A DNA stretch of 63,582 nucleotides from an archaeon SCG-AAA382B04. Its GTDB lineage: Archaea > Halobacteriota > Methanonatronarchaeia > Methanonatronarchaeales > Methanonatronarchaeaceae. This document shows positions 54,957 to 63,514 of this stretch, piece by piece; position 1 is the stretch's first letter, and every line of letters begins with the position of its first letter. The DNA lies in NCBI GenBank assembly GCA_003034855.1, contig PZKD01000056.1, positions 1-63,582 on the forward strand. The letters run 5' to 3'. A program made the position numbers and the translations under genes. Under the pieces are notes generated by a model that was not told the DNA's origin, did no database searches, and saw only the letters and a list, made by a program, of their open reading frames with translations.

Positions 54957-56155
54957 CTAACTCGCTTTGCTCGTTAGGAAGGGGCTTCCTGATTCAACCA
55001 CGAAACTTGCTCCCACATGGGTGGGAGTAGAGGTTCCAGTGTCCACAGGCGTTGATTCGGCTCGTCCCCTGCCTAGTTTGCTCAGACCTCGTTTCTTTAT
55101 ATTCAGGGCAGAGTTATGGTCCCTGGTGGTCTCAAAACCACATTCAGGACACTTGTGCCCACGGTCCCAGATACGCTTCGGAACCATCGACCCGCACTGA
55201 CTACAGTTCTGGGTCGTGTCCTCGGGGTCTACAAGCACTACCTCTACACCAGCGCTCTCAGCCTTGTATAGAAGCAGCTCCTTGAATAGGCCCAGGAGGC
55301 GTCGAGGTTCGATTTGGCGTATCTGGAGTTCTCACACATCTCATCGATGTTCAAATCTTCCAAGATTATCGTGTCGTAGTTCTCCACGTAGGCGGTGGTG
55401 AGCTTGTGGATGAAATCCCGTCTACAGTTCACTAGCTTCTCGTAGGCTTTGCCGAGCTTAATCCTCTGCTTTTCCCTGTTCTTGCTTCCTTTCTCTTTCC
55501 TCGACAGTTTTCTGTGCTCCTTCTTTAGTTTCTCCTCTTTTTCCTCCAAGAACCTTGGGTTTTCAACCACGTTTCCGTCGCTGTCCGTTAAGTAGTTCTC
55601 AGTGTTCAGGTCAATTCCAACAACGCCTTCTCCCGACTCCCTGTTTTCCTCATGGTCTGTTTGGATGCAGGCGAACCACTTCCCGCTCTGAGCTCTTTTA
55701 ATGGTGACCTGCTTTATTTCTCCTTTCACTTCCCTGTGTATGCGAATGGGTACTTCACCAATCTTGGATAGAGTCAGGGTATCCAACCTGTTTTTTGTCT
55801 TTACAACCTTGAAGCCACTTTGGTTGTAGGTGAATGTTTTGAACCAGCCCTTTCCCTTGAATCTCAGTCTCCCGACTTTGTACCCGTTTTTCTTCTTTTC
55901 AGATAAACTTCTTAGGTTAGAACATAGCCTGTGAAGAACCATCTGAAGAACTTTTGAATGAACGCTGTTTAGCTTATTCCATTCGTTCTTCAAGTTAGGG
56001 AGCTGGCTCTGTAGCTCGGTTCGAGGTGGAACATCGTTTCTCTCATTCAGCTCCTCGAGGAAATGGTTATAAATCTGCCTACATAGCTCCAGGGTCTCTT
56101 CAAGCTTTCTCTTATCCTCTTTGGAGGGATAAAGCCTGAACTTATAGGTCCGCAT
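54957..56155 (-). pseudogene. tnpB: TnpB RNA-guided nuclease, one frameshift
   Basis: This is a protein of about 400 aa in two frames. The 5' frame (56155-55291) has an N-terminal domain starting MRTYKFRLYPSKEDKRKLEE, then LRFKGKGWFKTF, the first RuvC Asp in GVVGIDLNTEN and the Glu in TIILEDLNIDEM. The 3' frame has the zinc ribbon CSQCG...CPECG and the last RuvC Asp in TTRDHNSALNI, then GRGRAESTPVDTGTST. Adding one G at the CCC run 55291-55293 joins them (SWGLFKELLLYKAES). All catalytic residues are present, so it may be functional if the shift is an error. Confidence 0.88.
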
Positions 56156-56297
56156 CCTCTACCAACTCTAGGAAAAATTCTCTCCAAGTTTTTGCGTCAC
56201 TCTTTGCTTTGGCTATATCCAATTTCTTCTTTTCTTCTTTGGTGAGGTTCTCAACGAATATTCTTGGCATATTATTCATACAAACATATGTTTTCAT
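56142..56297 (-). CDS. Small protein coupled to TnpB
   Basis: This 51-aa ORF reads MKTYVCMNNMPRIFVENLTK, then EEKKKLDIAKAKSDAKTWRE, then FFLELVEDADL. Its stop overlaps the tnpB ATG by 14 nt, which predicts translational coupling. A start at the third Met (MPRIFVENL, 42 aa) is possible. The strand-helix-helix layout resembles ribbon-helix-helix proteins, like the 40-aa ORF at 7672-7794 upstream of the truncated TnpB. It may regulate TnpB or transposition; unproven. Confidence 0.6.
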   Translation of the reverse strand: MKTYVCMNNMPRIFVENLTKEEKKKLDIAKAKSDAKTWREFFLELVEDADL

Positions 56298-56316
56298 AAA
56301 GTATAAACCTTGAGTG

Positions 56317-56350
<34 letters not shown>

Positions 56351-56892
56351 GGGGGACTTCTCACCCATTAAGTTAAACCAGGAACAATTGAACTAATTAA
56401 TGAGCAAATAAATTCCTTTCAAGAAGAAATGAAAACTTATATTAGGAAGGGAAAAGGGGAGTTATTGGTTGCATTTTTCTTTACTTTTATGATGTGGAGC
56501 CTAGAATTTACAATACCTTACATCATTAGAGGAGATGGTGTAGAAATTTCTTTCCTTCATGCATAGGCTAGTTATCCACTGGTATTAGCTATTATGATGA
56601 TTCCTCTCACCCCAGGAGGGAGTGGGTGGCGGAAATAGGGTTCACGGTGGTTTATACTGCTCTGGCTGAAATTCCTCTAATTGGTATTGTAGTTCTTTTA
56701 TGGAGATTAACAACGTATTACATTAATCTAGGGGTTGGGGGATTTTAAGTAGTGTTTATCTCAAAAATCTGGATGTAGTTGAAAAGACATTGGAGAAATA
56801 GGCAACTGTAAATGGCTTAAAAAAATTGAAAAACCTTTTTGGTTTTTGATTCAATTACTAGTTTTTTTTATGAATAAACTCTATTAGGTTGA

Positions 56893-56946
56893 TTGACCTC
56901 CTCCTCCGCCTAAAGACGGAGGTATGCGGGCTTTAAACATTATCAA
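56893..56946. repeat. 54-bp hairpin repeat, copy 1
   Basis: This 54-bp sequence contains the hairpin CCTCCG-CCTAAAGA-CGGAGG and ends GCGGGCTTTAAACATTATCAA. It is identical to 59733-59786 and has the same orientation. It lies 25 bp upstream of azlC. It looks like a solo IS200/IS605-type end or a REP-like mobile palindrome. Confidence 0.85.
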
Positions 56947-56971
56947 AATTTAAATAGTCAATTGATGCATT

Positions 56972-57661
56972 ATGGTTTCGTCAGTAAATTCAAGGGAATT
57001 TTTAGAAGGGATGAAGAAATCTTTTCCAATTGTAATGGGTTATTTGCCAATTGGAATAGCTTTTGGTGTTTTAGCTAATGAAGCTAGTCTTTCTGTAGTA
57101 AATGCTTCATTGATGTCTTTTTTAGTTTTTGCTGGAGCTAGTCAGTTTATAGCAGTTGGTTTACTTGAAAGGGGATTAAGTTTTATTTCTATTGTGGTAA
57201 CTACTCTTTTAGTGAATAGTAGACATATTTTGATGAGTGCTTCTTTGTCAAAACACTTTAAAAAAATAGGTTCGGGAAAATCTTCTCTTTTGGCTTTTGG
57301 GATAACAGACGAAACTTTTGCCCTTAATAGTGTTGAATTAGAAAAAGACAAAAATAGGGGATTCTATTTTATTCTTGGTGTTAATTTAGTAAGTTATCTA
57401 ACTTGGTCATTGAGCACTATTGGAGGAGCTTTATTAGGTGGATATATCAATGATCCCACTAGTTTTGGCTTAAATTTTGCATTACCTGCAATGTTTATTG
57501 CACTTTTAGCTATTCATACTTCGGAAAAAACGGATCTATTAGTAATTTTTTTATCAGTTATAATCTCTATAATGCTCTTGCCTTTTTTAGGTAGTGAGTG
57601 GACATTAATTATCTCTACAATTCTTGTAGCTACTATTGGAGTGATGATCAAGTATGAATGA
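56972..57661 (+). CDS. azlC: AzlC family branched-chain amino acid exporter, large subunit
   Basis: This 229-aa protein with about six transmembrane helices has FPIVMGYLPIGIAFGVLANE, SFLVFAGASQFIAVGLL and TTLLVNSRHILMSASLSKHF, typical of AzlC. With AzlD it exports branched-chain amino acids (or analogues) across the membrane. It overlaps azlD by 8 bp. The mobile 54-bp repeat is directly upstream. Confidence 0.92.
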   Translation: MVSSVNSREFLEGMKKSFPIVMGYLPIGIAFGVLANEASLSVVNASLMSFLVFAGASQFIAVGLLERGLSFISIVVTTLLVNSRHILMSASLSKHFKKIGSGKSSLLAFGITDETFALNSVELEKDKNRGFYFILGVNLVSYLTWSLSTIGGALLGGYINDPTSFGLNFALPAMFIALLAIHTSEKTDLLVIFLSVIISIMLLPFLGSEWTLIISTILVATIGVMIKYE

Positions 57662-57965
57662 GATAGTGGTTATCATCATAGGCATGGGTTTAGTTACGTA
57701 TATACCACGAATGATGCCTTTGGTTATTATTTCAAAACTAGAATTACCTGAATACATTGAGCTATGGTTCGAGTTTATACCAGTTTCTATTTTAACAATA
57801 CTGTTGACTCTAAATTTTATCTCCTATAATCAATCTAACTTTAATATTAATTCCAATATGATTATAGCTTCTTTACCAACTATTTTGGTTGCCACTAAGA
57901 CTAAAAGCCTAATTAAAACTGTCATAGTAGGCATATTAGCTATGGCAATTTTAAATTTAGTTTAA
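57654..57965 (+). CDS. azlD: AzlD family small subunit
   Basis: This 103-aa membrane protein has MGLVTYIPRMMPLVIISKL and PEYIELWFEFIPVSILTILL and about four transmembrane segments, typical of AzlD, the partner of AzlC. Overlap with azlC supports coupled expression. Confidence 0.9.
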   Translation: MNEIVVIIIGMGLVTYIPRMMPLVIISKLELPEYIELWFEFIPVSILTILLTLNFISYNQSNFNINSNMIIASLPTILVATKTKSLIKTVIVGILAMAILNLV

Positions 57966-57975
57966 TTAATATTCA

Positions 57976-58200
57976 ATGGACAAAAACATTAAAAAATTAA
58001 AAGAAAACTGCTCTACTAATTTATCTTCTTTGATCGATAATTCCCCCTCCTATATCAAGAGATTTAGGTGGTTGAGGATGTCACATATAGGCATTAGCTC
58101 TCATATGATTTTCCGCTTAAAACCTATCACTAAAAAAAACCTCCAAAAACAATTAAAAAGAAGATTTTATAGAAATTTAATTCGACATTTCCTGCCTTAA
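57976..58200 (+). CDS. Doubtful basic ORF
   Basis: This 74-aa ORF ([20 protein letters not shown]..., ending [11 protein letters not shown]) is very basic and lies 10 bp after azlD. It overlaps the 3' end of mptA on the other strand by 24 bp. I recognise no family and see no ribosome binding site. It could be a short operon gene or a chance ORF. Confidence 0.25.
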   Translation: MDKNIKKLKENCSTNLSSLIDNSPSYIKRFRWLRMSHIGISSHMIFRLKPITKKNLQKQLKRRFYRNLIRHFLP

Positions 58201-59097
58201 ATCACCTAAACAAGATTTTACCTCTGCAAAAGCATCATGACTATGGATACTTTCCTTATTAACCTGTTTAGCATTAACAACAGCTTTATCTGGTAGATGG
58301 CTAAAATCTTTAACCACATCAGAAACCATAGACCTAACCACATCCTCAACAAAAGTTGGGTTATCAAAAGCCTCCTCCACCACATGTGCCTCATCTTCCC
58401 TCTTAAGTATCTCAAATATCTCAGAACTCATAGAATCCTTTATTATCTCAACAAGCCTTTCTATAGGAACAAAATATTCTTCAGGAACCTTAATAGAAAT
58501 AGTTCCAACCCCCCTCTGATTATGGGTGGCTATTGGTATCCTATCCAACAAATCATCAATTTCCTCTTTCGATAAATCCTTTTCACTCAAACTCTCCCTA
58601 ATCTTTTCAGCCATAATCTCCTGAGCACAAGGACATGTTGTGGTTCCTTTAACTCTGGCACCAACTTTATTACTCACCTCTTCCTCAGTAGCTACAGCCT
58701 CAGCAAAAATTTCTATAACTTCCTGAGACTTTTGATTTGAAACTGGTGCCTCTCTCTCAACTGCATATTCACTCTCCATAGAAACAAAAGCCTTCTTCCC
58801 ATACTCATGTCTATCTAAAATTTCCTTGGCAACTTCAGCACAAAGACTCTCTATCTCCACAACTGGTTCATCAATAGCTCTCTCCAAAACAGTATTCATT
58901 GCCTCCAAATTCCTAGATAAATTAGCTCCCTTCCTATAACTAGGAAGATTTATAGACATATCAAATTCAGAAATCAGAATAACAGGATCATTCTGCTCTC
59001 TAGCTAATTTGACATGTTTTTTTAATCCAGAAACACCTACCCTTGACAAATCAACTGTTATATCTGGCCTATCAGCTTGGACATCAGGAAGTTTCAT
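58177..59097 (-). CDS. mptA: GTP cyclohydrolase IV (MptA)
   Basis: This 306-aa Fe(II)-dependent enzyme opens GTP to 7,8-dihydroneopterin 2',3'-cyclic phosphate, the first step to tetrahydromethanopterin. Motifs are [32 protein letters not shown] and [18 protein letters not shown] (metal His), with [14 protein letters not shown]. The start [16 protein letters not shown] at 59097 is preferred to 59127. It supports methanopterin metabolism. Confidence 0.95.
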   Translation of the reverse strand: MKLPDVQADRPDITVDLSRVGVSGLKKHVKLAREQNDPVILISEFDMSINLPSYRKGANLSRNLEAMNTVLERAIDEPVVEIESLCAEVAKEILDRHEYGKKAFVSMESEYAVEREAPVSNQKSQEVIEIFAEAVATEEEVSNKVGARVKGTTTCPCAQEIMAEKIRESLSEKDLSKEEIDDLLDRIPIATHNQRGVGTISIKVPEEYFVPIERLVEIIKDSMSSEIFEILKREDEAHVVEEAFDNPTFVEDVVRSMVSDVVKDFSHLPDKAVVNAKQVNKESIHSHDAFAEVKSCLGDLRQEMSN

Positions 59098-59222
59098 TTT
59101 GAAAAAAATATTTAATCTATATAACAATTAATCCCTTTGATTCTAAATCAAATAAATGAAAAAATTAATCAGAACCAAGATTTATAATAGGAAAGAACTC
59201 AAAAAATATGGTTCCCTTAAAT

Positions 59223-59296
59223 GGGCCCGTGGCTCAGGCGGTTAGAGCGCTCGGCTGATAACCGGGAGGCCTCCGGTTCGAATCCGGACGGGCCCA
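59223..59296 (+). tRNA. tRNA-Ile(GAT)
   Basis: This is a 74-nt cloverleaf: acceptor GGGCCCG/CGGGCCC with A73, anticodon loop CTGATAA (GAT) on CTCGG/CCGGG, and T-arm TCCGG-TTCGAAT-CCGGA. There is no intron. Confidence 0.94.
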
Positions 59297-59490
59297 CTTT
59301 ATAACCAAGATTTAGCATATTTGATTTTTTTAAAAATATTTTATTTGAAAAAACTCTGTATTTAAAATATTTTATCTTGTTGGGTAGAGAAGAAACCCTC
59401 CTAACCTAATTAGGTAGAAGTCGCTTCACAAACGCTTTTACATCTCTAAATTCCTAAAATTAGAACAGGTCAAATTAGAAAACTAAGAGA

Positions 59491-59730
59491 TTATGATTTA
59501 GGCCAAATTGATTCATTCTTCATGTCATAAAATTGATCTCTTCTCCATTTCTCATATTCTTCCATTAAATCCCTATAAGACTCCTCTAATTCTTGAATAG
59601 ATCCCCAAGATAACTTTCAACTAATTCATCATTTTTTAATAGTCTTTTATTCTTTTTTTCTCCCTCCAGATAGTTTTTAGCCTGCAGAACTAACTTGAAA
59701 TAGTCTGTTGCTTTTTCTTTTTGAGGATTC
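59491..59730 (-). pseudogene. C-terminal remnant of an unknown coiled-coil protein
   Basis: The minus strand reads QRNPQKEKATDYFKLVLQAK, then NYLEGEKKNKRLLKNDELVE, then, after adding one base near 59608, WGSIQELEESYRDLMEEYEK and WRRDQFYDMKNESIWPKS to a TAA at 59491. The hydrophilic helical pattern suggests a real C-terminus. The 5' side is cut by the 54-bp hairpin repeat at 59733-59786. No function is visible. The rest of 59297-59490 shows no gene. Confidence 0.45.
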
Positions 59731-59732
59731 CT

Positions 59733-59786
59733 TTGACCTCCTCCTCCGCCTAAAGACGGAGGTATGCGGGCTTTAAACATTATCAA
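59733..59786. repeat. 54-bp hairpin repeat, copy 2
   Basis: It is identical to 56893-56946 and in the same orientation. It cuts the upstream part of the coiled-coil pseudogene. The minus strand reads out as FKARIPPSLGGGG, a spurious translation. Confidence 0.85.
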
Positions 59787-59857
59787 TCAGAGGAGAAACA
59801 AACCCAGCTGTTCGATTATGAAAAAAAGATGTTAAGGAAACAAAAATCTAAAAAAAA

Positions 59858-60927
59858 TTAGTTTAAGTTATCTAAAATATCCTCAAATATATTTATGGAA
59901 CTTTGTGCTTTTTCTGTTTTTTCAGCAATAGAAATTCTAAATCTCTTCTCATCACCAAAGAACTCTCCAGGAACAATTATAGCATTGTTTTTTAATGTTT
60001 TTTTAGCTAATTCTGATCCATCTACTGTTTTGTGTTTTAAAAAAGCAAATGTATTATTTTTATAAACTCTTCCCTCTAGATCATTTCTTTTGATCACGAG
60101 GTTTTTTAATAAAGAAAAATTTTTCTCTAATAACTCGTTTGCTTCTTTTTGTATCTTGGTTTTTTGCTCTAAAACCCTTTTAGCTATGTTTTTACTTGGC
60201 TCAGCTACTGGAGAAAAATGAGTTTGTAATTTATCACATTTATCTATTATCCCTTTATCTCCTCCCATCCAGCCAATTTTTAATCCGCCCATCCCAAAAA
60301 ATTTAGTTAATGAATTTGTCACAATTGTATTCTCAAAATTTATAGCTGTAGGTCCTCCAAAAGCCGTGTTGTTTGAATCATCATTAATATTATATGGAGA
60401 ATAAACCTCATCAACCAAAAGATAAGAATCATTTTGAGCTATAATCTCTGAGATCTGTTTGAGTTTTTTATACCCCATGAGTTTTCCAGATGGATTGTGT
60501 CTATTTGTCAAAATAACTAAACAAGATTCCTTTAATTTTGATTTTAATTCTTCTAGATCTATCTTATAATCTTTATCTGTGTTTCTTTTTATTCTATCTA
60601 TTTTGATTCCAAGTGATCGGGGGTGTAATACAGAGGTTGATAAGCTGGTTTTTCAACTAAGAACTTTTTAACTTTATCTTTTAAAAAAAGGGTTATTAAA
60701 TAATTAGCAAAAGTTGCCCCACTTGTTATCAAAAAATTTTCAGGCCTTAAATCGTATTCTTGAGATAAAATTTGTTTTAATTCATCCTTCGATGTGTTTT
60801 CGTTTTTAACTGATTTAGGAAAAAAACTACTCTGATTATTAGAGCACCTAAGACCCGTTCTTGCTAAATCATATTCTATCTGGCTGAGTTTATCCTTCAT
60901 CCACTCTAGATAAGGAATTGATTCCAT
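59858..60927 (-). pseudogene. PLP-dependent aminotransferase class I/II, one frameshift
   Basis: The 5' frame (60927 to about 60625) has SSFFPKSVKNENTS, EYDLRPENFLITSGATFANY and VEKPAYQPLYYTP. Adding one C to the run near 60625 continues RSLGIKIDRIKRNTDKDYKI and links to VILTNRHNPSGKLMGY, then DSYLLVDEVYSPY (cofactor Asp and Tyr), SLTKFFGMGGLKIGW (PLP Lys) and C-terminal FRISIAEKTEKA. The intact protein would be about 357 aa, with a fold-type I aspartate aminotransferase-like layout. The substrate is unknown. The break is in a C homopolymer, so it may be a sequencing artefact. Confidence 0.78.
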
Positions 60928-61052
60928 TTTCCTAATAAATAAAAATCTAAAAAAACTTAAAGTTAGAGGTTTTCTTATTTATTCGAATTTTTTCATAAAA
61001 ACTAAGGGAAAAATCGAATATGATATAAGGAATTAAGAGCATTTTTTAAAAG

Positions 61053-61274
61053 ATGGTGTCCACTTATACGTATATCCTCTACTTTGGGTTGTTTTTTATA
61101 TCAGTCTTCACAATTGCTAGAGACACTCGAAATCTAGAGGTAGATAAAAAGTATAGGTGGGGTTGGTTAATTTTTATATTAATTGGGTCAATTTTTTTAG
61201 ATTTTTTAGGAATTTTTTTAGTATTGATTTCCTATGGAGTTTGGAGAACTTTTTTGGTTAGGTCTAGGTCCTAA
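61053..61274 (+). CDS. Small two-helix membrane protein
   Basis: This 73-aa protein begins MVSTYTYILYFGLFFISVF and has a second helix IFLDFLGIFLVLISYGVW. A charged loop (RDTRNLEVDKKYRWGW) sits between them. I recognise no family. It overlaps the nudix stop on the other strand by 4 bp. Confidence 0.5.
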   Translation: MVSTYTYILYFGLFFISVFTIARDTRNLEVDKKYRWGWLIFILIGSIFLDFLGIFLVLISYGVWRTFLVRSRS

Positions 61275-61654
61275 AAATATCTTTTAGCTATCTTTTTGTC
61301 AGCAGGGGTTAATTCATAGCTATCTAATTTATTTGGCTTAACCCATTCTAGTTTTCCATGTTCATTAACAATTATCTCTTCTTTGGAGTTAACTAATTTT
61401 GATGTGAATACAATGAATTGGATATCTGCAAAATAATAAATATGTCTGAGTTTAAATTTTTCATTAATATCACAAACTTGTATATTAAGTTCCTCTTTTA
61501 GTTCCCTCATCAAGGCTCCACACGGTGGTTCGTTCTCTTGTATTTTTCCACCAGGAAACTCCCATCTTCCTTTTAACGGTTTTGGATAAGTTCGTTGGGC
61601 TAAGAGAACATTTTTGTCTCCGTCAAAAACTATACCTGCAACTACCTCTATCAT
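61271..61654 (-). CDS. Nudix hydrolase (MutT-like)
   Basis: This 127-aa protein has the Nudix box GGKIQENEPPCGALMRELKE (then ELNI), matching GX5EX7REUXEEXGU closely, and MIEVVAGIVFDGDKNVLLAQ with RTYPKPLKGRWEFPGG as in 8-oxo-dGTPase-type MutT. The substrate is not proven. It is a single gene. Confidence 0.9.
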   Translation of the reverse strand: MIEVVAGIVFDGDKNVLLAQRTYPKPLKGRWEFPGGKIQENEPPCGALMRELKEELNIQVCDINEKFKLRHIYYFADIQFIVFTSKLVNSKEEIIVNEHGKLEWVKPNKLDSYELTPADKKIAKRYF

Positions 61655-61714
61655 CTTTTAGTTTAAAATAATAGAAAAATAAATTAAAATTTTTTTTGTC
61701 TTAAGTTAGTAGTT

Positions 61715-61906
61715 TTAAACCTTTCTTACATTTACTGCTTTTTTTCCTTTGTCGCCTTCTACTGATTCAAACTTGACTTCATCGCCTTTTTCTAAATCAC
61801 CAGATTCAACTTCGCTTCTGTGAACAAAGTGGTCTTCTCCGTCACCTTCTGGCGCGATAAATCCATAGTTTTTTGTTCCATTGAAAAATTTTACTTCACC
61901 TTTCAC
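61715..61906 (-). CDS. Cold shock domain protein (CspA-like)
   Basis: This 63-aa single CSD has RNP1 KNYGFIAPEG and RNP2 DHFVHRSEV, and binds single-stranded nucleic acid. It starts at GTG 61906 with GGAGGTGA 4 nt upstream, the strongest Shine-Dalgarno I see in the window. Cold shock proteins occur in only some archaea. Confidence 0.93.
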   Translation of the reverse strand: MKGEVKFFNGTKNYGFIAPEGDGEDHFVHRSEVESGDLEKGDEVKFESVEGDKGKKAVNVRKV

Positions 61907-62114
61907 TATCTCACCTCCTTTTGGTTCTATTCACTATTGAGTGATTTTTAAGATACTTTAATCTTCTGATTTTGAAAACCAACTTACTAAAACTACTGAA
62001 TTAGTTTACTAATATGTCTATGAAGAACAAAAAACCTAAATCGATGATAGGTTATAAACCTTCCCTATTCACCTTCAAGTAAACAAAAAAAAATGGTCAC
62101 TAGATAGATAAAAA

Positions 62115-62157
62115 GCCCCCCTTATCCCTAAACGGAATGAGAAAAGATAAGGGGGGC
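62115..62157. terminator. GC-rich 12-bp inverted repeat
   Basis: GCCCCCCTTATC (62115-62126) and GATAAGGGGGGC (62146-62157) form a perfect 12-bp stem with a 19-nt loop in very AT-rich DNA. It lies between cspA and a membrane protein gene. It could be a mobile palindrome or a transcript hairpin; there is no T-run directly after it, so the terminator label is weak. Confidence 0.4.
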
Positions 62158-62196
62158 GACGTTTATGTTGAATTATATATATCTTTTTTATGGATT

Positions 62197-62631
62197 ATGA
62201 AAAAAAGAACTTTAATCTCTTTACTACTTATCCTTTTTATCTTGTTGTTTCTAATGACAGTGCCAACTATGGAGGTGGAGGATGACGTAACTATTTGGGA
62301 AACGGATGGCAAGGTTGTGTTGCATTATAGCCAAAAAATCAATAAAACAATTTATTTAGAAGAAGGACAGAACCTAAGTTTCTTGATGAGAGGTGATCCA
62401 ATGGAGGATACAGTAACGGTAGCTATATACGATTCAGCTAATCAAGAAATCACTAGTTTTGCCCAAGTAGGTTCTTACAGAGTTGTTAACTGGACAGTTC
62501 CAGATGATGGAAAATACAGGTTTGTTTTCCACAATCCAGTTAGATGGCATAAGAAAGTACATATCTCTATAGTTGAAACAAACAAAAAAGTTAATATAAG
62601 TGTCTTTGAAGCAATATTTCAAAATAGATAG
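62197..62631 (+). CDS. Membrane-anchored beta-sandwich protein, unknown function
   Basis: This 144-aa protein from ATG 62197 has one N-terminal transmembrane helix (MKKRTLISLLLILFILLFLM) then an extracellular beta domain (EEGQNLSFLMRGDPMEDTVT, WTVPDDGKYRFVFHNPV), reminiscent of GOLD/emp24 or pre-peptidase-like folds. The longer frame from 62137 runs through the hairpin and is unlikely. Not otherwise recognised. Confidence 0.65.
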   Translation: MKKRTLISLLLILFILLFLMTVPTMEVEDDVTIWETDGKVVLHYSQKINKTIYLEEGQNLSFLMRGDPMEDTVTVAIYDSANQEITSFAQVGSYRVVNWTVPDDGKYRFVFHNPVRWHKKVHISIVETNKKVNISVFEAIFQNR

Positions 62632-62870
62632 TTTTGGTGATTAAACAACTTAGAAAAAGTTAAAGCCTTGTTTAGGATGAATTTAAAGCACTATTATACT
62701 ATTGGTGATAACTTCTTGATAGATAAAAAAAAAAAAAAAAACTAATTGGTTGAGTTAAAAAAAGCGAGGAATTAAAGAACAAACCCATTTATATTATAAA
62801 AAGCATAAAAAGGATTTTAAATTCCTCCTACCTTTTTTACTTATGGGATATAGATAATGGTGGATGAACT

Positions 62871-63443
62871 ATGAATATTTCAAAAGAACATTCTGGCCTT
62901 GGTGGAATTCTATCACCGCTTGCAATTTTTTTATTTACAATTGTCTCAATTTTTTTGAATCCATGGTTTAATTTCTCAGAATTTGCTTTTAGTCATCTAG
63001 GAGGAAGTGAAGTTTCTTATAACTATATATTTAACCTAGGATTAATAATTAGTGGATTATTAGGGACAATATTTTCTTTTGGATTGTTCAATTCTGGTAA
63101 AAAAGTGTACTCTAAAATAGGAAGCATTTCTTTTGGTATTGGAATGATTTCGTTCTCATTACTTGGTGTCTTTCCTTTTGGAACTACCCCACATGTTTAT
63201 CTCGCAGGTTTATTTTATGTTTTCTCAATATTGGGTAGGATACCAATTTCTCTTAGTGACATTAGTCATGATAAATATCTTGCCCCTCTTATATTCATAA
63301 CCGTAATAATCTGTCTTTCCTTAACCCTTTACTTAATGATGAATCAAAACCAAAGATTTGGCTTAGCTATCATAGAAACAATTGGGTTTATACCAATATT
63401 TGAATTCCAAATTTCATATGGTTCAAAACTAATATATTCCTAA
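62871..63443 (+). CDS. DUF998 family membrane protein
   Basis: This 190-aa protein with about five to six transmembrane helices has ILSPLAIFLFTIVSIFLNPWF, SEFAFSHLGGSEVSYNYIFN and GIGMISFSLLGVFPFGTTPH, fitting DUF998. The function is unknown. It has an upstream AT-rich promoter tract (62700-62830). Confidence 0.8.
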   Translation: MNISKEHSGLGGILSPLAIFLFTIVSIFLNPWFNFSEFAFSHLGGSEVSYNYIFNLGLIISGLLGTIFSFGLFNSGKKVYSKIGSISFGIGMISFSLLGVFPFGTTPHVYLAGLFYVFSILGRIPISLSDISHDKYLAPLIFITVIICLSLTLYLMMNQNQRFGLAIIETIGFIPIFEFQISYGSKLIYS

Positions 63444-63514
63444 AAAATAACTTATTCTCGTTTCTATTACCTAATGGACAAGCCTAATTTTTAGGGGATC
63501 AATTATTTTTAACT

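Noticed and set aside
54967..55401. Plus-strand ORFs opposite tnpB
   Set aside because: Shadows of the tnpB zinc-ribbon region.
59586..59786. 66-aa ORF starting MIMFKARIPPSLGGGG
   Set aside because: The first 20 residues are translated from the 54-bp mobile hairpin; only the downstream part looks like a gene remnant.
62137..62196. Upstream start of the membrane protein gene
   Set aside because: It runs through the GC-rich hairpin, while ATG 62197 begins directly at a signal-anchor helix.
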